From Bacillota bacterium (GTDB lineage Bacteria; Bacillota_I; Bacilli_A; RFN20; CAG-826), in NCBI GenBank assembly GCA_023457325.1, contig JAEWLX010000048.1, positions 1 to 10,396 on the forward strand: a stretch of DNA of 10,396 bases, read 5' to 3'. The position numbers were made by a program, and so were the translations under genes. Below are positions 1 through 7,437 of the stretch, piece by piece. The notes beneath the pieces are model-generated. The model was not told the origin of the DNA, ran no database searches, and worked only from the letters and a program-made list of their open reading frames with translations. How positions within the stretch are numbered: position 1 is the stretch's first letter; every line of letters begins with the position of its first letter.

Positions 1-1515
1 TTGATAACCACCGTTACCATTTGCATCAGGTGAAACATGGTCAGCAATCAAGATTGGACCACCAGCACCAATAAATTCACAATCTTTAATTAAGAAATCG
101 TCTGTTCCGTAATTATAAAGCATACTGCTAAACGAATCGTAGCCGCGTGTTTTTTCGATTACAAAATCAGTGGCGTAATATTCGCTTAAAACGGCGGTAA
201 AACACTGCGTCATAATCAGGTTGTAAAGATGAGCGTCGACACTTTGTGTCTTTAAATAAATTGCTCCCCCTGATTTTTCTGGTTGTTCGTCGGTGCGGTT
301 AGCGTTTCCAATGACCGATAAATTGGTCATCAAGAAATCGCCACGCGGGTCACGCACTTCGGGAATGCCGGCTTTGATAACTGTGGCATGAGAAATAACT
401 TGTCCTGGTTCACTAAACGGATCTTTTCCAGCTTCACGAACGACAACGGGCAAGGAAGAGAAATCAAGATTAAAATAGTTACCGTTGAAAACAAATGAGT
501 CATCGGCAGCAATATTGCGTTGATAAATATCAACGTTATCGCGTAGCGAACCAATTATGCGACCATAGTCAGCGTCGCCACTACTAATGTCTGAATCGCC
601 TGCCATATAAAAGAAACCATCTGGCAATTTATTACGATTAATCGTAATATCGTTTTGGAAAAAGAGACCACTTATTTCGATTGGTGTAATCTCATTTTCG
701 GTCCGATAAGTATCCCAAAGAGCATTGTAATTGTTGAAATGAACTAAATCGTCTTGAGTATAGACGTTATATCCATCTTCAACGCGGAATTCAAACGAGG
801 TTGCATACTTTGCTTTTGTGGCATATTCATCACCATAAGGACGAACGGTCAATTGATATTCTTTGCCGATGGCTTGTTCGGTGAAATCATAAGTCGAGGC
901 AAGGTCATCAATAGCGACAACAGCTTCGAGTTCAGTTCCACTTAACGTAACCCACACATCACTTCTTTTTTCCTTAATAACCGAGACACTATGATAGGCG
1001 GTAACGTCAACTTCTAATCCATCAGCATCATAAGCATAAATTGTGGGAAAGAATTTAAAGGGGTTGTCGTCACCGACAACAAAACCCTGCTCGCGATCCA
1101 TAAATTCAGTTTGTTTATTATCTTTAAGGGCACTGTTGAATTGATAATCAACGACAAACTGTGGCGCACCAATATTACTAATTTCATCATATTCAATAAC
1201 AGCGTAGGTCCAGACGACACTTTCTGTTTGATATGAAATCGTAATTTCAAATTCTCCAATCTCACTCGTGCTTAACGTTTCGGGTTCAAATGTTAATTCT
1301 GAGCCTTCAACGGTCTTATTTCCATTAACGAATGTCGCTGTCACGGATATTTCGTTAAGATCAACAACCGTGTAACGGACGTATTCATCTTTGAGTCCGT
1401 CAGACACCTCGATACTAAGCAATTCTCCATAGTCGATCGATGTGTCGGAAGGCACCGGATTACATCCGGAGAGGGAAACGACAATAAGCGGTAGAATCAG
1501 TAAACTTTTTTTCAT
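1..1515 (-). CDS. Surface lipoprotein with Ig-like N-terminus and probable beta-helix region (partial, C-terminus outside window)
   Basis: The reading frame is open for 505 codons from ATG 1515-1513 to the left edge, so the 3' end is missing. Residues 1-18 form a lipoprotein signal: MKKS, a hydrophobic run, then the lipobox LSGC with the acylated cysteine at C18. Residues about 31-107 look like a bacterial Ig-like domain of the group 3/4 style (ISVTATFVNG, then GEFEITISY). Residues about 115-247 are further beta-rich sequence without a recognised family. From about residue 280 onward, short strand-turn repeats (TNLSVIGN, GGAIYLKT, DFLIKDCEFIGAGGPILI) suggest a right-handed parallel beta-helix of the pectin-lyase fold. 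The protein should be anchored to the outer face of the membrane. The start is supported by AAAGGA (1523-1528) seven bases upstream. No catalytic motif is visible, so binding, adhesion or polysaccharide processing are all possible. The lipoprotein call is firm, the beta-helix call moderate, and the function unknown. Confidence 0.85.
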   Translation of the reverse strand, partial: MKKSLLILPLIVVSLSGCNPVPSDTSIDYGELLSIEVSDGLKDEYVRYTVVDLNEISVTATFVNGNKTVEGSELTFEPETLSTSEIGEFEITISYQTESVVWTYAVIEYDEISNIGAPQFVVDYQFNSALKDNKQTEFMDREQGFVVGDDNPFKFFPTIYAYDADGLEVDVTAYHSVSVIKEKRSDVWVTLSGTELEAVVAIDDLASTYDFTEQAIGKEYQLTVRPYGDEYATKAKYATSFEFRVEDGYNVYTQDDLVHFNNYNALWDTYRTENEITPIEISGLFFQNDITINRNKLPDGFFYMAGDSDISSGDADYGRIIGSLRDNVDIYQRNIAADDSFVFNGNYFNLDFSSLPVVVREAGKDPFSEPGQVISHATVIKAGIPEVRDPRGDFLMTNLSVIGNANRTDEQPEKSGGAIYLKTQSVDAHLYNLIMTQCFTAVLSEYYATDFVIEKTRGYDSFSSMLYNYGTDDFLIKDCEFIGAGGPILIADHVSPDANGNGGYQ

Positions 1516-1548
1516 GGTTTTATCCTTTCGTGATAATTTTTCCATAAT

Positions 1549-1578
1549 ATTTTAAGCATGCTTCTGCATGCCGAAAAT
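1549..1578 (-). promoter_or_regulatory. Double GCATGC palindrome / hairpin in the lipoprotein leader
   Basis: Two copies of the self-complementary hexamer GCATGC lie at 1556-1561 and 1566-1571, exactly 10 bases apart. In RNA they can pair with each other over a 4-base loop (AGAA on the minus strand). Outer ATTTT/AAAAT arms (1549-1553 with 1574-1578) extend the stem across a 2x2 mismatch. On the minus strand the stem is followed by a mixed AT stretch and not by a clean U-run, so it is a poor intrinsic terminator. It could be a weak terminator or attenuator for the upstream operon, a 5' stabilising stem of the lipoprotein mRNA, or an operator for a dimeric regulator. The sequence does not decide between these. 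Confidence 0.5.
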
Positions 1579-1579
1579 C

Positions 1580-1608
1580 ATTGTAGCATTTTAACTAATA
1601 AAGATTAA
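1580..1608 (-). promoter_or_regulatory. Probable sigma-A-type promoter for the lipoprotein gene
   Basis: On the minus strand, TACAAT (1580-1585) is preceded by the extended -10 dinucleotide TG (TGCTACAAT). A 17-base spacer separates it from TTAATC (1603-1608), a weak -35 that overlaps the stop codon of the upstream Ig-like protein gene. Transcription would start near 1573, at the foot of the GCATGC hairpin, leaving a leader of roughly 55-60 bases before ATG 1515. The -10 is good and the -35 is poor. The gene may also be reached by read-through from the ABC operon. Confidence 0.5.
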
Positions 1609-2066
1609 GTATTTGGTATAGTCGCATACAAACGAACGCGAGCCGTTTTATTGGAGTTGTCATTTGCTTTCAGAGTAAACGTCTCTGTTCCCGTATCAAA
1701 AAAAGTGACGCGACCAGTTACGGGATCAACTTGGGCAATGGTGCTCGCCACATCACCATAAAAGGTGACGCTTTGGTTCGAGGCTTCAGATGGAGATACT
1801 TGATATATAATATCAACAGTAAGATTAGGGGCGTACATAAGAGCTAATTGTGTGCCCGGTCTTTCAGGGTTTTCTATCTGATATACATTTTGGTTTTCAT
1901 TATAAAATGTTGAATACAAATCATCGCCAATGCGAATATCAGTTACAACGATTTGTTGAATATAGATGGTGATATTATAAACTTCAGCGCGTTGAAAAAT
2001 AAGACCGATCAAAATGATGGCGATAAGCGACATTGTCGTAATAATAAGAATTACTGATTTCTTCAT
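1605..2066 (-). CDS. Small membrane-anchored protein with extracellular Ig-like (Big_2-like) domain
   Basis: This 153-residue protein has one N-terminal hydrophobic segment (residues about 4-24, after MKKS) with no lipobox cysteine, so it is probably a signal anchor holding a domain of about 125 residues outside the cell. Residues about 82-148 resemble a bacterial Ig-like domain of the Big_2 type: the stretch AQVDPVTGRVTFFDTGTETF matches the family pattern of a 'D..TG.V' strand followed by a 'G...' strand. The start ATG lies one base after the stop of the ABC permease gene and has GGGTGAG (2072-2078) five bases upstream, so it is the third gene of the ABC operon and probably translationally coupled to it. 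It may be an extracellular accessory subunit of the exporter or bind a wall component. No enzymatic motif is seen. The topology call is strong; the Ig-like assignment is moderate and rests on pattern. Confidence 0.8.
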   Translation of the reverse strand: MKKSVILIITTMSLIAIILIGLIFQRAEVYNITIYIQQIVVTDIRIGDDLYSTFYNENQNVYQIENPERPGTQLALMYAPNLTVDIIYQVSPSEASNQSVTFYGDVASTIAQVDPVTGRVTFFDTGTETFTLKANDNSNKTARVRLYATIPNT

Positions 2067-2067
2067 A

Positions 2068-3744
2068 TTAACTCACCCGATCATAGTAATAAGCCTTAAT
2101 CTTTTCGACAAACATATAGATGGCCACGCCAACAAATATCATACCAATCAAGGCGATTTTTAAGAAGGCAAGGTTGAAGTCGACTTCGGGTTTAAACTGT
2201 TCTTCTAAGAGGAAAGCCAATGTGATCAAGGCAACTAAGAAGGCGAGAATAAAAGCAAAAATGGTAGCCTTAATTTCATTAGGGTTAGAAATTTGCTCGC
2301 CGGCTGTTGCATATTGTTCGTTTTGGGGATTCATTAAGTCCATAAGAGCACAGAACAAGAGATGACCGATTTGAACAAAAGCTAGAGCAAGACACAAAAA
2401 GGCGATATTGATAGGAATATAATTAAAATAGTCATTGAAAATATAAAGGGAAACCCCAAGCGACACAAGAGAAAGAACGATATTAGGAAGAAGTTTGGCT
2501 AGCAAGGGGAAGATGATTGCAACTGGTTTTGTTCTTTTAAGATATGCCGTGCGTCCTTCTTTTGAATACATTGTCGCAACAAGGCTATTTGAAGCAAGCA
2601 AGGGCAGCATGATTATCAAAATATTAAAAGATTGAACGATGAACTGTCCGTTTGCGTATAAATCCATCGAAGAGAAAATTTGATTGATAAGCAAGATGAA
2701 AAGGGGAATCGAAACATAAGTGGCAATGAAGTTATAAGTAAACTCTCCAGTGCGTGAAATGAGACGCAATTCTTTTAAGATAAAGGAAAAGAAGCGAGGT
2801 AAACGACGATTCATGAGCGCTTTAATTTTGCTTCGCTTTTCAAACTCGAAACTTGCACTTGTCATTTTAATAAAAATGAATCTTGATAAAAAGTATACTG
2901 AGAAAAAGAGGATGGCCATTACTAAAATTAGAGATAAGAATATTAGCCAGACATCAAAATTTAAATAAGAATAATTCATCGAAACATCGTATTTACCGAC
3001 AACCATGATCACAAGGGCATAAATGATTAAAAAATAGCGTTGAAAGAAATCGGTCACATTGGAAAGAAGAACTTTAATCGGACCCCAGTAATTGAGCACG
3101 TTAATCTCGTTTGGAATGAGTAAAAACAAATTGGCAAGTATATAAATAAAAGCTCCGAGGATAAGGATAAAAAAGAGAACTTTGATAATGCGGAAGCGAT
3201 TCAAAAATCGCATGATAAACAAACCCGGTATAGACAACACAACACCAAGCACAACCGGAATCATTGAGATAAAAAAGAAAGATAAAAAGACCCATATATA
3301 GAAAAACCAACTAACGGGTGAAAGAAGGCCATAAGCGATGAAGATTGGCAAAGTGAAAGTGACGTTTTTATAAATCTCATAAATATAGAAAACGACAATT
3401 TTAGATAAGAATACACGATTAGCGGAAATTGGATAAGTAATCAGTACTTGATTATCCTGCGACATATAAAGAGATTTAATTAGTTCAATCGTGCAGGTGA
3501 AAGTCGAAATAAGAAGAATGATTGTCATCACCATCGTCATGACTGAAGTAGGCAAGAATGGTGAGTTATGGAAAATTTTCAAAAACGATGAGACAAAAAA
3601 GAGACCAAAGGCGATGGCGGCCACAATCAAAAAGCGAACAACAAAAAAGACAATTTTGCGAATTAGTTGCGCGCGATCTTTGATAAACCCGATGTCGAGT
3701 TTATCTTTGAGCTGCATAATAATTAATGTCTTAATATCGTTCAT
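2068..3744 (-). CDS. ABC exporter permease, large polytopic type (PF16949-like)
   Basis: This 558-residue membrane protein should be the transmembrane partner of an ABC ATPase. About 12-13 hydrophobic segments are visible, in two clusters (residues about 31-290 and about 337-546). A charged cytoplasmic stretch separates them (about 296-332, with FEKRSKIKALMNRR and a following LKELRLISRTGEF). The loop SQDNQVLITYPISANRVFLSK (starting at about 95) and the later SKEGRTAYLKRTKPV (394-408) fit the pattern of putative ABC exporter permeases of the ABC_tran_2 / YthQ kind, where an acidic or polar loop leads to 'LP.S...FLSK' and 'S.EG......LP'. The start ATG is 10 bases after the stop of the fused ATPase gene. 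Its ribosome site AAGGAC (3751-3756) overlaps that stop, so the two are coupled. The substrate is unknown. The permease call is firm; the exact family is moderate. Confidence 0.85.
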   Translation of the reverse strand: MNDIKTLIIMQLKDKLDIGFIKDRAQLIRKIVFFVVRFLIVAAIAFGLFFVSSFLKIFHNSPFLPTSVMTMVMTIILLISTFTCTIELIKSLYMSQDNQVLITYPISANRVFLSKIVVFYIYEIYKNVTFTLPIFIAYGLLSPVSWFFYIWVFLSFFFISMIPVVLGVVLSIPGLFIMRFLNRFRIIKVLFFILILGAFIYILANLFLLIPNEINVLNYWGPIKVLLSNVTDFFQRYFLIIYALVIMVVGKYDVSMNYSYLNFDVWLIFLSLILVMAILFFSVYFLSRFIFIKMTSASFEFEKRSKIKALMNRRLPRFFSFILKELRLISRTGEFTYNFIATYVSIPLFILLINQIFSSMDLYANGQFIVQSFNILIIMLPLLASNSLVATMYSKEGRTAYLKRTKPVAIIFPLLAKLLPNIVLSLVSLGVSLYIFNDYFNYIPINIAFLCLALAFVQIGHLLFCALMDLMNPQNEQYATAGEQISNPNEIKATIFAFILAFLVALITLAFLLEEQFKPEVDFNLAFLKIALIGMIFVGVAIYMFVEKIKAYYYDRVS

Positions 3745-3754
3745 CTCGTGGTCC

Positions 3755-5968
3755 TTAGGCTGGTTTTTCAGTTGACTCTTGGCTCGGAACTTCTTCTTTG
3801 ATAGCCATTTTTAAATAGTATTCTTCTAAACTTCCTTCTTGGTGAACATCTTCAATTGAAATTGGTGAGAAAAGGTGACCTTTTTTGATGACGGCAATTC
3901 GCTGACATATATTTTCGACAACATCGATAATATGACTCGAAAACATGACAATATTGCCTTTGGCGGCATGTTGCTTCATACATTCTTTAACTTGGTAAAT
4001 ACTATCGGGATCAAGACCCGTAAGCGGTTCATCAAGTAACCACAATTTTGGCTCGTGGACTAAGGCGGCGATGATGGTAACTTTTTGCTTCATGCCATGA
4101 GAAAAGGTCTTGATTTGATTATCAAAAGCATCTTCAAGATGGAAAAGACTTACATAGTAAGGAATACGCTCTTGTCTTTCTTCACGACTAACACCGTATA
4201 TATCGGCAATGTAGTTAACATACTCGCGAGCAGTCAGTTTTTCATATAAGGCATAGTGATCAGGTACATAGCCGATAAGGCGCTTAGCCATAACTGGTTG
4301 CTTTTCAACATCGTAGCCACAAATCGAAATTGAACCTTCGGTAATTGTCTGAATGCCGACAATCGATTTGATAGTCGTTGACTTGCCAGCTCCGTTGGGA
4401 CCTAAAAAGCCAAAAATCTCTCCGCCATTGACGATGAGCGAAGCGTCCTTGACAGCAAAGTCCTTATTTTTTCCGTATCTTTTTGAGAAACCTCTCAATA
4501 CGAGTTTGACGCCAGTATTTTGTTCCATGGGTTCATCGATCCCCCTTCCGTTTAGGGCTGCCAACAAGGCATATTTATCTAAATGTATTTTCTTTTGTCG
4601 CAGGCGTAAATCGCCAAGTGAATCAGCAATGCTGAAACCTAAACTATACACAAACCACATCGCAAAGGATACACCGACATAGACGAGTAAGAAGAGCACT
4701 TGGTAAATGGGGTGAAAATTAAATGTTAAGTCGCCAATCATAAAACTAAATGAAACATTGAAGATGCGTTCAGCCCAAATACCGAGTTTATCAACAATAA
4801 AATCGCTATTAATGAAGAAAAAGTCAACGGTTGCATAGTTGCTAAACCAGACATTTAGAACCATGACGAGCAAAAAATAGGCCGAAAAAGCAATTAATGA
4901 GTAGTACATTTGCTTCATCTTTGGCCGCGGGAATAGTTTTAAGGCGACGAGTAGAAGAGGCATAAAGAAGGCAAGAGAGTGGTTATACCAAAATTGAATA
5001 ATAATATGACTCGTTAAATTGGTTGTTTCGGCGTAATTTGGCATTAACATAGCCATTAAAGCCCCGAAGACATTAATAAAGTATGTGAAATAAAACAACT
5101 TATCGAGTTTGAAAATTAAACATAAAGGAATGACATACATTGCCGTATTGCACAGGTGAATCGGCCAAGTCCAAGGCTCTAAGAAGTTTTGATAGTAAAA
5201 AACGCGCGAAAAAGTAATCATGGTTGCCACGCTTAAATAAACCATGGCAAAGCGGATTGTGTTTTCGTCTTTCTTTTTTAATGAAAAGTAAATAATAAAA
5301 GGAATAATAATCGAAGCATAGATAAAGAGGCGGTGGACAAAGCCAAGATCGATGACCTCATGACGAGGATTAGCGTAACCAAACATTAATTGCGGGCCAT
5401 AAATCGGCAAAGATGCTAAGAAGATAGGCGCAATTGCTAAAAGCAAATTGATAACTTCCTCTTTGCTTATTTTTATTGACCAGTCATCGCGCCACACTAA
5501 AAAGAGACCATAAGCAAGGGCTCCTGTTTCAATTGCAAAAAGAAGACTCGAAAAGGAGATTGTTAACTCACTTTGAATGTTTCCTAATAACTGAATGTAG
5601 ACGCTATAGTAAGAAAAAGCCAAATAGACTAAGAAGAAAGGAGTAAAAACAAATTTGATTAGATTAGTAAGTATTTTTAGTTTAAAAAATGGATATAGAA
5701 GAATGAGCACTAATAAGGCAATCTCAATCCAAATACCAAAATAAGCAAAGAAATTAATTACGGGAGTGAAAGGACCAGATGTTAATCCAATAATTCCCAT
5801 GGCTTGATCTGAATAAGAAAAGTAGCGAACGGCAAAAACGATTGCCAAGAAAAGAGCGAAAATTTTCTTGCCGAGGACAAAGCCCTTTTTACGGGCCAAG
5901 AAAAAAGTGAGCAAGGCCCCAACTAGGGCGATAAAGAGCGATATAATAAGCGACAGATAATGTGACAA
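3755..5968 (-). CDS. YwaF/TIGR02206-like membrane domain fused to an ABC transporter ATPase
   Basis: One uninterrupted 737-residue frame. Residues 1 to about 445 are a polytopic membrane region with roughly 12 or more hydrophobic segments. Within it, about 205-420 fit the TIGR02206/YwaF (TMEM164-like) pattern: WPIHLCN (H271, C273), FGALMAMLMPNY (301-312), HIIIQFWYNHS (321-331), then RPK and a late NVWF...NY. The first ~200 residues are extra membrane sequence that I do not recognise. A linker (about 450-485) leads to a complete ABC ATPase: Walker A GPNGAGKST (523-531), Asp in place of the Q-loop glutamine (VPDHYALY, 568-575), signature FSHGMKQK (622-629), Walker B LWLLDEP (642-648), D-loop GLD (651-653) and H-loop SSHI (H679). 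The ATPase should power the downstream permease. The start is TTG 5968-5966, with AGGA (5978-5981) nine bases upstream, an in-frame stop at 6014-6016 and no intervening ATG. Whether the YwaF-like part is an enzyme or a transporter subunit is unknown. Confidence 0.87.
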   Translation of the reverse strand: MSHYLSLIISLFIALVGALLTFFLARKKGFVLGKKIFALFLAIVFAVRYFSYSDQAMGIIGLTSGPFTPVINFFAYFGIWIEIALLVLILLYPFFKLKILTNLIKFVFTPFFLVYLAFSYYSVYIQLLGNIQSELTISFSSLLFAIETGALAYGLFLVWRDDWSIKISKEEVINLLLAIAPIFLASLPIYGPQLMFGYANPRHEVIDLGFVHRLFIYASIIIPFIIYFSLKKKDENTIRFAMVYLSVATMITFSRVFYYQNFLEPWTWPIHLCNTAMYVIPLCLIFKLDKLFYFTYFINVFGALMAMLMPNYAETTNLTSHIIIQFWYNHSLAFFMPLLLVALKLFPRPKMKQMYYSLIAFSAYFLLVMVLNVWFSNYATVDFFFINSDFIVDKLGIWAERIFNVSFSFMIGDLTFNFHPIYQVLFLLVYVGVSFAMWFVYSLGFSIADSLGDLRLRQKKIHLDKYALLAALNGRGIDEPMEQNTGVKLVLRGFSKRYGKNKDFAVKDASLIVNGGEIFGFLGPNGAGKSTTIKSIVGIQTITEGSISICGYDVEKQPVMAKRLIGYVPDHYALYEKLTAREYVNYIADIYGVSREERQERIPYYVSLFHLEDAFDNQIKTFSHGMKQKVTIIAALVHEPKLWLLDEPLTGLDPDSIYQVKECMKQHAAKGNIVMFSSHIIDVVENICQRIAVIKKGHLFSPISIEDVHQEGSLEEYYLKMAIKEEVPSQESTEKPA

Positions 5969-5977
5969 TTTGCTAAT

Positions 5978-5981
5978 TCCT
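5978..5981 (-). promoter_or_regulatory. Shine-Dalgarno site deciding the TTG start of the ABC fusion gene
   Basis: AGGA on the minus strand, nine bases before TTG 5968-5966. No ATG or GTG lies in frame between the TTG and the in-frame stop at 6014-6016, so the TTG is the best upstream start for a gene whose first hydrophobic segment begins at once after it. Confidence 0.6.
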
Positions 5982-6029
5982 AATAATAAGAACGTGAAGA
6001 TAATAGTCGTCGGTTAACTCATCGTAAGC

Positions 6030-6058
6030 ATTATATCATTGAGCCCCATATTTGTTAA
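6030..6058 (-). promoter_or_regulatory. Strong sigma-A-type promoter of the ABC operon
   Basis: On the minus strand, TTAACA (6053-6058, five of six matches to TTGACA), a 17-base spacer, then a perfect TATAAT (6030-6035) preceded by the extended -10 TG (TGATATAAT). Transcription would start near 6023, giving a leader of about 55 bases before the TTG start at 5968. It is the best promoter in the window and separates the ABC operon from the metallo-beta-lactamase-fold gene upstream. No terminator is visible between that gene's stop at 6076 and this promoter, so read-through is also possible. Confidence 0.8.
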
Positions 6059-6075
6059 GAAACAAGAAATCTATT

Positions 6076-7437
6076 TTATAGACCATGGCAGACAAGGGCC
6101 CATGAAGTCTTGCGAATATCGTTGAACATATCAGTTGTCGAGCCATAAGTTTGAGCGATTGAACCATTTGCAGAAGTTCCTTGGTAAGACATTTTTAAAG
6201 GCGAACCCTTAACATATATTTTATCGTATCCATTCGTGACAAAAGAGGTCGTGCCGTTAACAAAATTTAGATATACTTTGGGAACAACTCGTTTGAATCC
6301 TTGCGTTAAAAAGCGCGATAAAGCCTGAAGGTGAGGGTGACCAGCACACACACCGGTCTTTCCATTATATTCAATATCGCTATCAGGGGCTCCGGCTGAA
6401 ATAGTCACTATTTTTGGCTCAAGAATATTTAATAAATTATTGTTGTTAGCTTTGCTGGAGGCATGATGAGCGGCTTTCATCATCGTTACATTATGAAAAA
6501 TATCACTCTTATCTTGATTGAGATTGACAAGTGACGTCTCTCCTAATCCTCCAGTGCCACCATAGCCATCGGGATTATCCTGGAGATCACCCGAGAAGAA
6601 GAAAGAAAAATCACGATAAGCCAATATGCCTGCAAGCGAAGTAACGTTTGCGTCGTTGACCGTCGGACCATCTTCATAATTAACTGAGTAGTAGCCGGTA
6701 TCAAGCCAGTCAATGAATAATTCGGAAGTAATGTATGTTCGCTCTAAGCCACCATTTTGATGGTTGACCATGTCATAAATGCGATGGTAAGCAGTGCCGA
6801 GATTAACGTAATAATCGCGTAGATTTCGGCGATAGTTTTCGGCAGAGGAGGCATAGTAGCCATAATCAACAATCATGCCAATTGAAGAAGCGACACTTTT
6901 CAATGCCGAGTAGCCTCCGTAATGATCACTGTGAGGATGAGTGACGATGAGCAAATCAAGGTGAGAGTTAGTAAGATAGTCACTATATTTGTTTTTTAAC
7001 AAATCAGCGTAAAGGCTATTATCGCTAAAGCGATAGTTCGAAGGATGTCCAAAATCGATAGCAATTGTCGCATCCCCGGCTTTAATTAGATAAGCATCCC
7101 CGTATTGCGAGGGTTGTTCAAAAGTAAGAATCTCGATATATTCGGATTGCGAGGTCGAAAGAGGGTGGGCAGCGCTGCCAAGCGGAGCCAATTGATCATA
7201 AGAAACTTCCTCGGCCACTGTCTTATCTTCATGAGTTACCACGATGCCCGTGTCGGCCATGTTGCTGATTCGCTCCTCGTATGTTCCATTAATAATATCT
7301 AATGAAGTATTTGACGAGCTATCATCACTAGGTGTTGTCGTTATCGATGGATTTGGCTTATCGCATGACGACAATAACAAAAACGATAAAAGGACAACGA
7401 TCATCGTGCTTTTAAAATTATTCTTTGTGATGTTCAT
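6076..7437 (-). CDS. Secreted lipoprotein with ComEC-type metallo-beta-lactamase fold
   Basis: This is a 453-residue protein. Residues 1-25 are a lipoprotein signal with a hydrophobic core and lipobox LSSC (C25), followed by a Ser/Thr-rich linker (about 31-47), so the enzyme should sit outside the membrane. The catalytic domain spans about 97-400. It has the metal motif HPHSDH (H167, H169, D171, H172), SGDL (D284), and KAAHHASS (H324, H325), which corresponds to the KxxHHGS motif of the ComEC/Rec2 beta-lactamase domain. A further GHPH lies at 367-370. None of ComEC's transmembrane channel region is present, so this is a stand-alone extracellular hydrolase, possibly a phosphodiesterase or nuclease. 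Its ATG lies inside rnhC (20-base overlap) with only a weak AGCGAG upstream, which suggests translational coupling. A later Met at residue 12 lacks a ribosome site and would cut into the signal peptide. The fold is firm; the substrate is unknown. Confidence 0.88.
   Translation of the reverse strand: MNITKNNFKSTMIVVLLSFLLLSSCDKPNPSITTTPSDDSSSNTSLDIINGTYEERISNMADTGIVVTHEDKTVAEEVSYDQLAPLGSAAHPLSTSQSEYIEILTFEQPSQYGDAYLIKAGDATIAIDFGHPSNYRFSDNSLYADLLKNKYSDYLTNSHLDLLIVTHPHSDHYGGYSALKSVASSIGMIVDYGYYASSAENYRRNLRDYYVNLGTAYHRIYDMVNHQNGGLERTYITSELFIDWLDTGYYSVNYEDGPTVNDANVTSLAGILAYRDFSFFFSGDLQDNPDGYGGTGGLGETSLVNLNQDKSDIFHNVTMMKAAHHASSKANNNNLLNILEPKIVTISAGAPDSDIEYNGKTGVCAGHPHLQALSRFLTQGFKRVVPKVYLNFVNGTTSFVTNGYDKIYVKGSPLKMSYQGTSANGSIAQTYGSTTDMFNDIRKTSWALVCHGL

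Noticed and set aside
1014..1265. Minus-strand 83-codon frame inside the partial lipoprotein gene
   Set aside because: It is in a different frame from the continuous 505-codon lipoprotein frame and shows no domain; it is a shadow.
4082..4105. SHGMKQ in place of the LSGGQ signature as a possible broken ATPase
   Set aside because: SHGMKQ-type signatures are common in ABC-2 exporter ATPases, and an acidic residue at the Q-loop also occurs in that group. The other motifs are intact, so this is a family variant and not decay.
4353..4682. Plus-strand 109-codon frame opposite the ABC ATPase
   Set aside because: It is antisense to the Walker A and linker part of a well-supported gene, has no family signature, and is an expected shadow of the coding strand.
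6053..6071. TTGTT-TCTT-AACAA hairpin as a terminator of the metallo-beta-lactamase-fold gene
   Set aside because: The stem is five AT-rich pairs with no U-run, and it overlaps the -35 of the operon promoter.
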